From Mucilaginibacter endophyticus (GTDB lineage: Bacteria; Bacteroidota; Bacteroidia; Sphingobacteriales; Sphingobacteriaceae): a DNA stretch of 64,000 nt. The stretch spans positions 1 to 64,000 of the forward strand of contig NZ_QPCG01000004.1 of the NCBI RefSeq assembly GCF_003351025.1, written 5' to 3'. The translations under genes were made by a program, and so were the position numbers. The first letter of the stretch is position 1, and every line of letters begins with the position of its first letter. A model generated the notes under the pieces. That model was not told the DNA's origin. It did no database searches and worked only from the letters and a program-made list of their open reading frames with translations. Of this stretch, positions 26,210-33,892 are shown one piece after another.

Positions 26210-27702
26210 TGCTGCGTAATTTGGTTAGTAAAAACTTTTTGGCAGTCGGCATTGAGCAGCGTTTTCCGGGCGTTGATCCAACGGGTGGCAGCCTCTCCGT
26301 ACATCCTTTGAATTCGCTCCGGCGTAACCTCGTTGGCTTTGCCCCAATGAAAAGTAAATGGAATATTTTCTTGCTCGAGCATCAGCCAAACCTGGGTATA
26401 AAAGTTGTATGCTTTGTCCGATAGCGGCGCGTCTAATTCCATAATACAGGTATGGGCGAACCGGGTGAAACCCAATGTTGCTTTGGTTTGCTTAACAAAC
26501 CGGAATGAAAATACACCACTAAACGGGCCAATATCTTTATTGATCTTCAGCATCAGATCGGCAACCTTTGGCGAAAGCTCGGCGGGGAAGCCGATTGCGG
26601 AACTCAATAATTTGCCTCTTAAGGTGGTATTACTAAAAATTTCGCCCAGGGTACCAAAGTGAGGGTCAGTATTAGTAGTCATGCTGGTGTTCAGTACTTT
26701 GGTTACTACTATGGGGATCAGCGCAGGAACAGCATCGGTGATAGTACCTATAAAACTGGCAGCATCGTCCCCCGGACCTATGCCTGCCGCGTTATCAACC
26801 GGCGGCTGGTAGTTGGTACGATATGGCCGCTTGTACATGGTGGTTACAAACGCACCCTTATCCAGATCATAGGGGTTAAGCAACACCGAAAAATGAAACG
26901 GACGTTCATTGCCACATGGCAGCTTACTGGTATTGCTAAAATCCAGTGTTTCCATCATAACCTGCAACTCTGCATTATAGGGCAATCGCTGTACATAGGT
27001 TTCCAGCAAAAACAAAGGCTCTGTTTCCATTAATACCCCGTGAATAATCCCGAAGCTGCCGAAACTTACCACAGCAGCATTAAAAAGTTCATCGTCCTGA
27101 ACCAGCTCGGTTTGCAGCAGATCGATAAATCGTTGCGCAACTACGGGAGCCGAAGCTCTCTCCAGCCAAATGTGCCTATCCGGACTTACTACAATATGTA
27201 ATCCTACTACAAAATCGGGCACTGCGCCAAAGTCAAAAGCCGAGCCATGAGTCCCCGTCCCCATTGCACCCGCTATGGTTTGTCCGTTACTGGCACCGGA
27301 AGTTTTGAGCGACAATCCCCTGTTTTTTAGAAACACACCGAGTTCCCAAATACCATTGCCGCTTTGGGCAAAAAGCAATTGATCCTTGTTGCCTGCATAA
27401 GCCGGATTAACCGCTGTATCAGCTACCGTAAACCTGGTATTTAGCGGTTTGGTATCCAGCATAACACCGTCTTTAACGGTAGCTATCTTTGTCCACGACC
27501 AGCCCGCACCTAAGGACCTTAATGGCGTATTGGTATCTATAGCTTCCTTTATAAGGTTTTGCAGCCCTTTGGTAGCATCATTATAACTATCAAGCGCGTC
27601 GAGGTTATCTTCATTCCCTAATTCGTACAGATCTTTTATTTGTTCAATAAAAGTTTCGTGGCGATTTTCCCAGCTGCTAACTCCTGTTTTGATAACTTTC
27701 AT
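26194..27702 (-). CDS. FAD-linked oxidase, gulonolactone-oxidase-like
   Basis: A 502-aa PCMH-fold FAD oxidase. The FAD domain starts near residue 55 (PLRSLGAGWSWTKIATVKDG); GTGTHGS (148-154) and SFGSFGIIHGVLMETEP are the other flavin contacts, and FTFHWGKANE near residue 463 resembles the HWGK of aldonolactone oxidases (D-arabinono-lactone, L-gulonolactone). Where many family members have a flavin-binding His (GGHSPS), this one has Trp68, so FAD is probably not linked through that site. No signal peptide is visible. Gene context: a Bor-like lipoprotein six bases upstream and a secreted protein overlapping downstream. Substrate unknown. Confidence 0.75.
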   Translation of the reverse strand: MKVIKTGVSSWENRHETFIEQIKDLYELGNEDNLDALDSYNDATKGLQNLIKEAIDTNTPLRSLGAGWSWTKIATVKDGVMLDTKPLNTRFTVADTAVNPAYAGNKDQLLFAQSGNGIWELGVFLKNRGLSLKTSGASNGQTIAGAMGTGTHGSAFDFGAVPDFVVGLHIVVSPDRHIWLERASAPVVAQRFIDLLQTELVQDDELFNAAVVSFGSFGIIHGVLMETEPLFLLETYVQRLPYNAELQVMMETLDFSNTSKLPCGNERPFHFSVLLNPYDLDKGAFVTTMYKRPYRTNYQPPVDNAAGIGPGDDAASFIGTITDAVPALIPIVVTKVLNTSMTTNTDPHFGTLGEIFSNTTLRGKLLSSAIGFPAELSPKVADLMLKINKDIGPFSGVFSFRFVKQTKATLGFTRFAHTCIMELDAPLSDKAYNFYTQVWLMLEQENIPFTFHWGKANEVTPERIQRMYGEAATRWINARKTLLNADCQKVFTNQITQQWGLA

Positions 27703-27708
27703 AGCCGC

Positions 27709-28065
27709 CTATTTTATAGTGCCTTCCTTGGCACAGGGTTTACCACATTTCCACTCCACTCTTGCCGGGCTCCAGATCCCCAGGGTCACAACGGTGAGCA
27801 ACGAATAACCAAAATTATTCCTCACAGTAACTTCGGCCATGCCGTTACTACCAAGGGAATCACATATGGGTGTAACTATCCGTTTGGGGCTTTGAATAGC
27901 TCCCCAAAAAAAGAAGTTAACGTTTTGATGGGATACCTCAGAACCAGCCTGTGCTTTGGTTTCGACGCGGGCGGTATAGCAACTGCTTAATAATAACGAG
28001 AGCAACAGGGCGGATACACTGTTCCGATAAAAACGGACAGGTCGCTTTAAAAATGATGGCAGCAT
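27709..28065 (-). CDS. Bor/Iss-like lipoprotein
   Basis: A 118-aa lipoprotein with lipobox LSSC (Cys29) after a positively charged, long N-terminus. The remainder follows the pattern of Bor (lambda) and Iss lipoproteins: a FFFWGAIQSP segment, a Cys, and then the conserved end VRNNFGYSLLTVVTLGIWSP followed by a late Cys. Bor in lambda is linked to serum survival, but distant family members are widespread and mostly uncharacterised. It is the first gene of a three-gene unit with the FAD oxidase and secreted protein. Family assignment is based on a remembered pattern and is moderate. Confidence 0.6.
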   Translation of the reverse strand: MLPSFLKRPVRFYRNSVSALLLSLLLSSCYTARVETKAQAGSEVSHQNVNFFFWGAIQSPKRIVTPICDSLGSNGMAEVTVRNNFGYSLLTVVTLGIWSPARVEWKCGKPCAKEGTIK

Positions 28066-28193
28066 AAGGCAAGTATTTAGGATTTTACTGAAATAAATTA
28101 AAGTAAACCCAAATACTTGATTTTCAGATAAGTAAAAACACGTTTATTTATTACGTATTTTTACGTTTTTTATAAATCGACATAAAAAACTGT

Positions 28194-29309
28194 TTATCTT
28201 ATTGATTTATAGAGGCCCAAATGTTTAGGCTTTGTTAATACAATATGCCACAAATGATTTTTTCTTGAACGGAACGATGCGGCACTTGCATTAAGGTAGT
28301 AACGCCACATACGGTAAAATGTATCGCCATATTTGGCACTCAGGTTAGGCCAGCTTTGTTCAAAATTCTTGAGCCACTCCATGCAGGTGCGGTCATAGTA
28401 CACACCGAAGTTATGCCAGTCTTCAAGAACAAATAAGCCCTGCCACGCTGTTGAAAGCTGCGCTGCAGACGGCAACATGCCATTAGGGAAGATATATTTA
28501 TCAATCCAGGGATCGGTAACTTTGGTAGAATAGTTGCCGCCGATAGTGTGCAACAGAAAAATACCATCATCGGTTAAGTTCCTGGCAACGGTTTCCATGT
28601 AAGTTCTGTAATTGCGATACCCTACAGCTTCCAGCATGGCAATGGACACCACCCGGTCGAACTTTTCATTTACATCCCTATAGTCATCCAGCCTGATCTC
28701 AACCGGTAAGCCTTTGTTTATTTCACGTGCAAGTACCGCCTGTTCTTTAGAAATGGTTAAACCAACAACAGACACGCCATATTTTTCAGCAGCAAATTTG
28801 GCGAAACCACCCCAACCACAGCCAATCTCCAGCATGCGCATGCCGGGTTCCAGTTTTAATTTACGGCAGATCAGATCAAGCTTGGCCTCCTGGGCTTCAT
28901 CTAAAGTGTCTGCATTTTCCCAATAAGCGCAAGAATACATCATGCGTTTATCAAGCATATGCTCAAACAGATCGTTCCCGATATCATAATGCTTATAAGC
29001 AACCTCTTTAGCTTTTGATTTAGTTTGCTGGTTGCTAAACTTCGCTTTAAGAAAATATTTAAGTGTATTTAAATCACGAGGAATGGCTTTATCAACCCGG
29101 TGATATTGAACGCGAAAAAAGAATTCATCCAGGGCTTCGCAATCCCACCAGCCTTCCATATAAGCTTCACCAAAGCCCAATGAACCACCGGCCAGCAGGC
29201 GATCATACAATTTAGGATTGTGTACCTGTACATCCCAAGGGTTGGTACCATTCATGGTTATTCCACCTGCGGCAAACGTGCTTGTAACAATCTCTTTTGA
29301 TGATCCCAT
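28194..29309 (-). CDS. cfa: Cyclopropane-fatty-acyl-phospholipid synthase
   Basis: A 371-aa SAM-dependent methyltransferase that adds a methylene bridge to cis double bonds of membrane phospholipids. SAM motif LEIGCGWGG at 160-168, preceded by the family-specific HYDIGNDLFEHML (107 on) and MMYSCAYW; IRLDDYRD and HNFGVYYDRTCMEWLKNF follow. The N-terminal 90 residues (FGEAYMEGWWDCEALDEFFF) match the non-catalytic domain of the Escherichia coli enzyme. Length is close to the usual 380. It stands alone; the next features are transposon sequences. Confidence 0.93.
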   Translation of the reverse strand: MGSSKEIVTSTFAAGGITMNGTNPWDVQVHNPKLYDRLLAGGSLGFGEAYMEGWWDCEALDEFFFRVQYHRVDKAIPRDLNTLKYFLKAKFSNQQTKSKAKEVAYKHYDIGNDLFEHMLDKRMMYSCAYWENADTLDEAQEAKLDLICRKLKLEPGMRMLEIGCGWGGFAKFAAEKYGVSVVGLTISKEQAVLAREINKGLPVEIRLDDYRDVNEKFDRVVSIAMLEAVGYRNYRTYMETVARNLTDDGIFLLHTIGGNYSTKVTDPWIDKYIFPNGMLPSAAQLSTAWQGLFVLEDWHNFGVYYDRTCMEWLKNFEQSWPNLSAKYGDTFYRMWRYYLNASAASFRSRKNHLWHIVLTKPKHLGLYKSIR

Positions 29310-29346
29310 AATTTATATTGATAATTTTGCCGATAAATATACACAT

Positions 29347-29385
29347 CTGCCGCGGGTTTAGCGCAGCGTAACCCGTGATGTAGCA
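29347..29385 (+). repeat. REP sequence, left copy of RAYT element
   Basis: Begins CTGCCGCGGGTTTAGCGC and ends CCCGTGATGTAGCA. The arms GGGTT and AACCC pair around TAGCGCAGCGT. It is directly followed by TGGTTTAAGCT-CCC-AGCTTAAACCA (29386-29410), a perfect 11-bp palindrome. Confidence 0.8.
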
Positions 29386-29402
29386 TGGTTTAAGCTCCCA
29401 GC

Positions 29403-29951
29403 TTAAACCATCAATTCTATATCAATCAAACCTTTATCACCAGCATAATCCCTGGCACTACTATATAAAAAATGCTCTGGCTTACCAACCCAACCCGCAA
29501 CCACCGGATTGTTATGCAAATAATCCAACTTCTGATCAATCATCTTATCACCAAACAATTCTATGGGATGACTACCGGCCTGCCAAAACTGAAAATATTC
29601 GTTACTGGGATTCCTCTTGCCTTCACGTTCGAAGAACCAAAGCAGCCAGTCGCCCCTGCTCTCCTGTAAATTTTCCTGAATTGCTTTAATAATTGTTTTG
29701 GAAGTATGCCTTTTGATATCCGTTAAGATATCCTGCATCGACTTATCTGTAGTTCCGATAATTAAATGCACGTGGTTGCTCATGATAACCCAGGCATATA
29801 ATTTCAGGCCTTTATTTTTAATGCAATACTTCAGGCTCTCAACAAGAATATCTCTGTATGCCGTTCTTGTAAATACATCTATCCATTGTACAACAGTGAA
29901 AGTTACAAAGTAAGGAAACTCCTGATTTTGAAATTTGTAATTGCGGCTCAT
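29403..29951 (-). CDS. REP-associated tyrosine transposase (Y1_Tnp)
   Basis: A 182-aa single-strand DNA transposase of the IS200/IS605-related Y1 family. The HUH metal motif is H60-V-H62 in IMSNHVHLIIG, and the catalytic tyrosine is Tyr144 in LDYLHNNPVVAGWV; both are intact, as is the WQAGSHP block. The ends match the RAYT type, which is domesticated rather than freely transposing and moves or spreads REP sequences. It carries no accessory TnpB. No frameshift is visible, so it could be active. Confidence 0.9.
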   Translation of the reverse strand: MSRNYKFQNQEFPYFVTFTVVQWIDVFTRTAYRDILVESLKYCIKNKGLKLYAWVIMSNHVHLIIGTTDKSMQDILTDIKRHTSKTIIKAIQENLQESRGDWLLWFFEREGKRNPSNEYFQFWQAGSHPIELFGDKMIDQKLDYLHNNPVVAGWVGKPEHFLYSSARDYAGDKGLIDIELMV

Positions 29952-29997
29952 GGTTTAGGCATTGGTTTTTATTTATTTAAGCTGGAAGCTTAAATGA

Positions 29998-30037
29998 TGC
30001 TACACCACGGGTTACGCTGCGCTAAACCCCGCGGCAG
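29998..30037 (-). repeat. REP sequence, right copy of RAYT element
   Basis: The reverse complement of the left copy apart from one inserted G and one substitution. Just inside it is TTTAAGCT-GGA-AGCTTAAA (about 29977-29994), which mirrors the left inner palindrome. Confidence 0.8.
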
Positions 30038-30067
30038 TTATCGTATTTATAATTTAAAAAACAAAAG

Positions 30068-30095
30068 CCCCCCTTTCGGGAGGCTCGTCTCATAG
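30068..30095 (-). terminator. recA terminator
   Basis: On the minus strand AGCCTCCC-GAAA-GGGGGGCT is followed by a T-rich tract (TTTTGTTTTTT), a standard intrinsic terminator for recA. Confidence 0.75.
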
Positions 30096-30136
30096 ATAGA
30101 TTTAAATCACTTATAAAATATTATACTCGATCGAGG

Positions 30137-31156
30137 TTATACTTCTTCCATGCTTTCGCCGGTTACAGTTTCCTTGATCTTGCCTTCCAGTTCTTCCATC
30201 AGTTCGGGGTTGTCAAGGATCAACTGCTTAACAGCATCACGGCCCTGGCCTAAACGGGTTTCACCATAGCTAAACCATGAGCCTGCTTTTTTGATGATGT
30301 TGTATTCAACACCCAGGTCAATGATCTCACCTGCTTTTGAAATACCTTCGCCAAACAAGATGTCAAACTCAGCTATACGGAACGGAGGTGCAACTTTATT
30401 TTTAACGATCTTAACTTTTACACGGTTACCTGAAACTTCATCAGAATCTTTAATTTGTGATATACGGCGTACATCCAAACGTACCGAAGCGTAAAACTTT
30501 AGGGCATTACCACCTGTAGTAGTTTCAGGATTACCAAACATAACACCAATTTTATCGCGCAACTGGTTGATGAAGATACAGCAGCATCCGGTTTTGCTGA
30601 TGGTACCGGTTAGTTTACGCAATGCCTGAGACATTAAACGTGCATGCAAGCCCATTTTTGAATCGCCCATCTCGCCTTCGATCTCAGCCTTGGGAACCAA
30701 TGCGGCCACAGAGTCAATAACCAAAATATCAATAGCACCTGAGCGGATCAGGTTATCGGCGATTTCCAAAGCCTGCTCACCATTATCCGGCTGAGAGATC
30801 AGCAGGTTTTCAACATCTACACCTAATTTCTTAGCGTAAAAACGATCAAAAGCATGCTCAGCATCAATAAAGGCAGCAATACCCCCGTTTTTTTGGCTTT
30901 CGGCAATGGCGTGGATAGCCAAAGTTGTTTTACCTGATGATTCAGGGCCGTAGATCTCGATGATCCTTCCTTTAGGCAAACCGTTAACTCCCAAAGCTAT
31001 ATCAAGACCCAAAGAGCCAGTTGAGATAACCTCGGTTTGTTCAACTACGGATTCGCCCAACTTCATGATGGTGCCTTTACCGTATGATTTTTCCAGCTTA
31101 TCTAACGTAAGCTGTAATGCCTTTAATTTATCGCTATTTTTATCTGTAGTAGCCAT
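30137..31156 (-). CDS. recA: Recombinase RecA
   Basis: A 339-aa strand-exchange ATPase that drives homologous recombination and LexA-type SOS cleavage. The Walker A is GPESSGKT (70-77), Walker B is IDILVIDSVAALVP, and the NPETTTGGNALKFYASVRLDVRR block forms the L2 loop and monomer interface. The C-terminus (ELEGKIKETVTGESMEEV) is acidic as usual. Length and all domains are normal. It is last in the order sigma factor, 64-aa protein, nth, recA on the minus strand, and has its own promoter-like TATATTTG (31174-31181). Confidence 0.97.
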   Translation of the reverse strand: MATTDKNSDKLKALQLTLDKLEKSYGKGTIMKLGESVVEQTEVISTGSLGLDIALGVNGLPKGRIIEIYGPESSGKTTLAIHAIAESQKNGGIAAFIDAEHAFDRFYAKKLGVDVENLLISQPDNGEQALEIADNLIRSGAIDILVIDSVAALVPKAEIEGEMGDSKMGLHARLMSQALRKLTGTISKTGCCCIFINQLRDKIGVMFGNPETTTGGNALKFYASVRLDVRRISQIKDSDEVSGNRVKVKIVKNKVAPPFRIAEFDILFGEGISKAGEIIDLGVEYNIIKKAGSWFSYGETRLGQGRDAVKQLILDNPELMEELEGKIKETVTGESMEEV

Positions 31157-31173
31157 CGTATTATTTTCTTCAG

Positions 31174-31181
31174 CAAATATA
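31174..31181 (-). promoter_or_regulatory. Candidate recA promoter -7 box
   Basis: Minus-strand TATATTTG fits TAnnTTTG, 17 bases before the ATG. The only upstream TTG is 13 bases away, shorter than the consensus gap. Confidence 0.4.
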
Positions 31182-31227
31182 ATTACATTTTTTACAATTA
31201 CTAATTTTTTTAGTAATTTATTTTGAA

Positions 31228-31323
31228 GTGAATAGAGAATAGTTGATTTGGTGAATAGTTGATTCTATTAGTCAAAGATATAAAACCATTCTCCTAATCA
31301 ACCACTCATTTAATCAACTATTT
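31228..31323. repeat. AATCAACT/AGTTGATT simple inverted repeats
   Basis: GAATAGTTGATT words on the left and AATCAACCACTCATTTAATC on the right form an imperfect hairpin directly after the nth stop codon, on the nth-to-recA spacer. It belongs to the same word family as 17139-17338 and could be an nth terminator. Confidence 0.5.
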
Positions 31324-31329
31324 CCTCAA

Positions 31330-32085
31330 CTATTTCTCCACACTCCTCTTCTTCAGTTCCTTACTTATGGTATTCAGTGCTTTTTTCTTTTTAGCCTCTT
31401 TGGCTTTTTTAACCTTGGCGGCTTCTGCTCTTTGCAGGGCGGCTTCGGTATTGTTACGTTCATAGTACCGGCAAAACCAGGTTAGCGGGCAAACATCGCA
31501 TTTGGGACTGCGCGCCAGGCAAATATACCGGCCATGCAATATCAGCCAGTGATGTGCTACGGCTATGTATTCTTTCGGAATATTTTGAACCAGTTGTTTT
31601 TCAACAGCCAGCGGCGTACGCGCATTATTGGTTAAACCAATACGGTTAGCCACTCTGAACACATGAGTATCAACAGCCATGGCCGGCTCCTCAAAAACAA
31701 CTGAAGCAATTACGTTTGCTGTTTTACGGCCTACACCGGGTAATTTCTGCAGGTTTTCTATCCCTGATGGTACTTCGCCGTTAAAAACATCTATCAGCAT
31801 TTTGCCCATACCTACCAGGTGTTTGGCCTTATTATTAGGATAACTTACAGAACGGATATAAGAAAAAACCTCGTCGGATGTTGCCGCGGCCAGGTCTTGT
31901 GCAGTAGGAAAACGCTCAAATAATGCAGGGGTTACCTGGTTAATACGTTTATCTGTACATTGGGCCGAAAGTATCACAGCCACCAACAACTGAAACGGGT
32001 TATTATAATGCAGCTCGGTAACGGGATTAGGCTGATTTTTAGAAAAATATTCAACAAAATGGCGGTAGCGTTCGGCTTTTAGCAT
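31330..32085 (-). CDS. nth: Endonuclease III
   Basis: A 251-aa DNA glycosylase/AP lyase that removes oxidised pyrimidines. The helix-hairpin-helix LPGVGRKTANVIASV carries catalytic Lys121, and Asp139 is in VDTHVFRVANRIG; both align with K120/D138 of E. coli. The [4Fe-4S] cluster ligands are Cys189, Cys196, Cys199 and Cys205 (C-X6-C-X2-C-X5-C). A lysine/alanine-rich tail of about 40 residues after the cluster (KVKKAKEAKKKKALNT) extends the protein beyond the usual 211. A 23-bp inverted repeat begins one base upstream of the ATG. Confidence 0.96.
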   Translation of the reverse strand: MLKAERYRHFVEYFSKNQPNPVTELHYNNPFQLLVAVILSAQCTDKRINQVTPALFERFPTAQDLAAATSDEVFSYIRSVSYPNNKAKHLVGMGKMLIDVFNGEVPSGIENLQKLPGVGRKTANVIASVVFEEPAMAVDTHVFRVANRIGLTNNARTPLAVEKQLVQNIPKEYIAVAHHWLILHGRYICLARSPKCDVCPLTWFCRYYERNNTEAALQRAEAAKVKKAKEAKKKKALNTISKELKKRSVEK

Positions 32086-32086
32086 A

Positions 32087-32221
32087 GTTCATTTGTTCAC
32101 TGGTTCATTCGTTCATTAGTAGCTGCACAGTGAGCCCGCAACATTTTGCAATATTGCTTAATAAATAGCATAAAGCAAAGTCTCTATAACTATTCACTAA
32201 TGAACCAGTGAACAAATGAAC
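32087..32221. repeat. 23-bp perfect inverted repeat upstream of nth
   Basis: The arm 32087-32109 (starting GTTCATTTGTTCAC) is the exact reverse complement of 32199-32221; the loop is 89 bases. The near arm abuts the nth start codon (32083-32085). The words are GTTCATT/TTCACTGG, typical of simple intergenic repeats in this genome. Confidence 0.8.
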
Positions 32222-32344
32222 TAATCAACCATCTTAAAAATAGAAAGGTTCATAAATCACTCATTGGGTTTCGGTTTTTCGATTCGCATCGGCAACCTTT
32301 TCAACAATCATGATCTATGAACCAGTGGGGGAATCCGCAATCTA

Positions 32345-32539
32345 CTAACGTAAGCTCTTCGAATAGTCCAGGATCTGGTGTATGGTTTGCACTTTGGGTT
32401 TCCTGATCAGCAGGTCCAAATCAGCACGAATTGAATTGTAAAAAATCACTTCGTCGGCATCCAGATTTTCTTGTACATTCCTGTTCATTTCAGCTTCGTT
32501 AGCTAATGCATTCAACGTTTTTGTAAAGGTTTCATCCAT
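32345..32539 (-). CDS. Small conserved-looking protein next to ECF sigma gene
   Basis: A 64-aa protein with no recognisable family. It is acidic in the first half (NALANEAEMNRNVQENLDADEVIF) and ends in an alpha-helical basic stretch (RKPKVQTIHQILDYSKSLR). It has no signal or membrane segment, so it is not a classical membrane anti-sigma factor. It lies between the sigma factor and nth on the same strand. The acidic/helical make-up would suit a small regulator, but this is speculation. Start is the only ATG in frame that fits the length. Confidence 0.55.
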   Translation of the reverse strand: MDETFTKTLNALANEAEMNRNVQENLDADEVIFYNSIRADLDLLIRKPKVQTIHQILDYSKSLR

Positions 32540-32737
32540 AAGCTTATTTTACTATAATTTTTATATGGTTTATAACGGTGGCTTAAAGATAATATTTTGT
32601 TAAATGAAAATTAAATGAAATTTTTATTTCGGGAAATTCAGGCCTGAGAGGCAGGGATCACGCTTTTGCAACAGTAAGCAACTTTATATCAACAGATAAT
32701 GAAAACTTATCAAAATTTAGAGCAAAAAATAAGGCTA

Positions 32738-32776
32738 GGATATTATTGTTCGATTTAACCTAAACAATAATATTCT
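32738..32776 (-). terminator. Hairpin after ECF sigma gene
   Basis: AT-rich stem of 13 bp with one mismatch: GGATATTATTGTT (32738-32750) with AACAATAATATTC (32763-32775). It lies downstream of the sigma factor gene (minus strand); its A/T content makes the terminator call weak. Confidence 0.4.
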
Positions 32777-32802
32777 AACCTTCTATGTAGGTTTAGTTAA
32801 CC

Positions 32803-33387
32803 TTAATTTTTAAGGCTAAGCTCCTTGCTTTGCATCATTTTGCGGAGATTATTAAGCGCGTAACGCATACGGCCAAGCGCGGTATTGATACTAACTTCGG
32901 TAATATCTGCAATCTCTTTAAAGCTCATATCGCCAAAGTGACGCATGATCAATACTTCCTTCTGCTCGGACGGAAGCAACTGGATCAGCGCTTTAAGATC
33001 TTTATGGGTTTGATCCCTGACCATTTTGTCCTCGGTACTTTCATCGTAATTACCAAGCACCTCAAAAATGTCAAAATCATCGCCATTACTGATCATTGGC
33101 GCACGTTTTTCCCTTCGGAAATGGTCAATTACCAAATTATGCGCTATACGGGTTACCCAAGGCAAAAATTTACCTTCCTCGTTATATTTGCCGGCTTTAA
33201 GTGTATTGATCACTTTAATAAAAGCATCCTGAAAAATATCTTCAGCAAGGTATTCGTCTTTTACCAACAGGTAAATAGAAGTGTATATTTTTGATTGGTA
33301 ACGCCTTATCAATTCTACTAAGCCTGCTTCGTCGCCGGCTACGTATAGATGGATTAGATCCTGATCACTTTTCAATTGAAAATCCAT
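32803..33387 (-). CDS. ECF RNA polymerase sigma factor
   Basis: A 194-aa sigma-70 family protein. Region 2 runs from about residue 20 to 90: YQSKIYTSIYLLVKDEYLAEDIFQDAFIKV and WVTRIAHNLVIDHFRREKR, the -10 binding part. Region 4 is at about 130-185: LPSEQKEVLIMRHFGDMSFKEIADITEVSINTALGRM, the -35 binding helix-turn-helix. No membrane anti-sigma gene lies nearby; only the 64-aa protein follows. It opens the minus-strand run leading to nth and recA, and faces uvrA across a 505-base spacer. Confidence 0.92.
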   Translation of the reverse strand: MDFQLKSDQDLIHLYVAGDEAGLVELIRRYQSKIYTSIYLLVKDEYLAEDIFQDAFIKVINTLKAGKYNEEGKFLPWVTRIAHNLVIDHFRREKRAPMISNGDDFDIFEVLGNYDESTEDKMVRDQTHKDLKALIQLLPSEQKEVLIMRHFGDMSFKEIADITEVSINTALGRMRYALNNLRKMMQSKELSLKN

Positions 33388-33892
33388 AGAAAGTACTACT
33401 TAAACTTAATTTTTAGTTAAAACCTTTTAAAGTAAAGTGTATTCTATAGCTTGCTCCTTAGGGGTTAAAGATTTGTTTCCTCAAATAAAATAAATTATTG
33501 ACAAAAAAACAAATAAAATTTTTTTTAAAAGCTCAACTTTACTATTTAATCGGCAAAACCAGTGATTAAACAATCATTTATTTGGTTAGCTACCTTTAGA
33601 CTGACTTTTAATACCGAAGGTTTAATCATTCACCAAAATAAATTTTTTAAAAAGTAGTTGTTAAAACAACATTAAACTTTAAAAAGTCAACAAACTGTAA
33701 ACTCCAATATTTCACGTAGTTTAATCCAACAAACAAGTAAAACTCATTTGGATTCTGCTAAATATTTTAGGATTTTTGCATTCGCAAAAAGTTCATGGAT
33801 AGTAGATCATGGTTCATGGTATTTTATTTGCCGTAACCCTTATGGTACAAGCTATGACCTATCAATCCTGAACGATGAACTAATTCAACAGA
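33388..33892. other. 505-base divergent spacer between sigma factor and uvrA
   Basis: AT-rich. The only structure I see is a hairpin TTTTTGC-ATTC-GCAAAAA (33773-33790) about 100 bases before uvrA, and GTTCATGG words at 33791-33820 partly matched by GATGAAC before the uvrA start. I find no exact TAnnTTTG box for either gene and no open frame. Confidence 0.5.

Larger units (their letters stand above)
29347..30037 (-). mobile_element. RAYT element: transposase between inverted REPs
   Basis: The transposase gene 29403-29951 is bracketed by 39/40-base sequences in inverted orientation (29347-29385 and 29998-30037) that differ by one indel and one substitution. Each contains a GGGTT...AACCC hairpin and a nearby GTAG tetramer. 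Just inside them are palindromes TTTAAGCT-N3-AGCTTAAA. This matches the architecture of REP-associated tyrosine transposases (RAYT). Confidence 0.85.
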
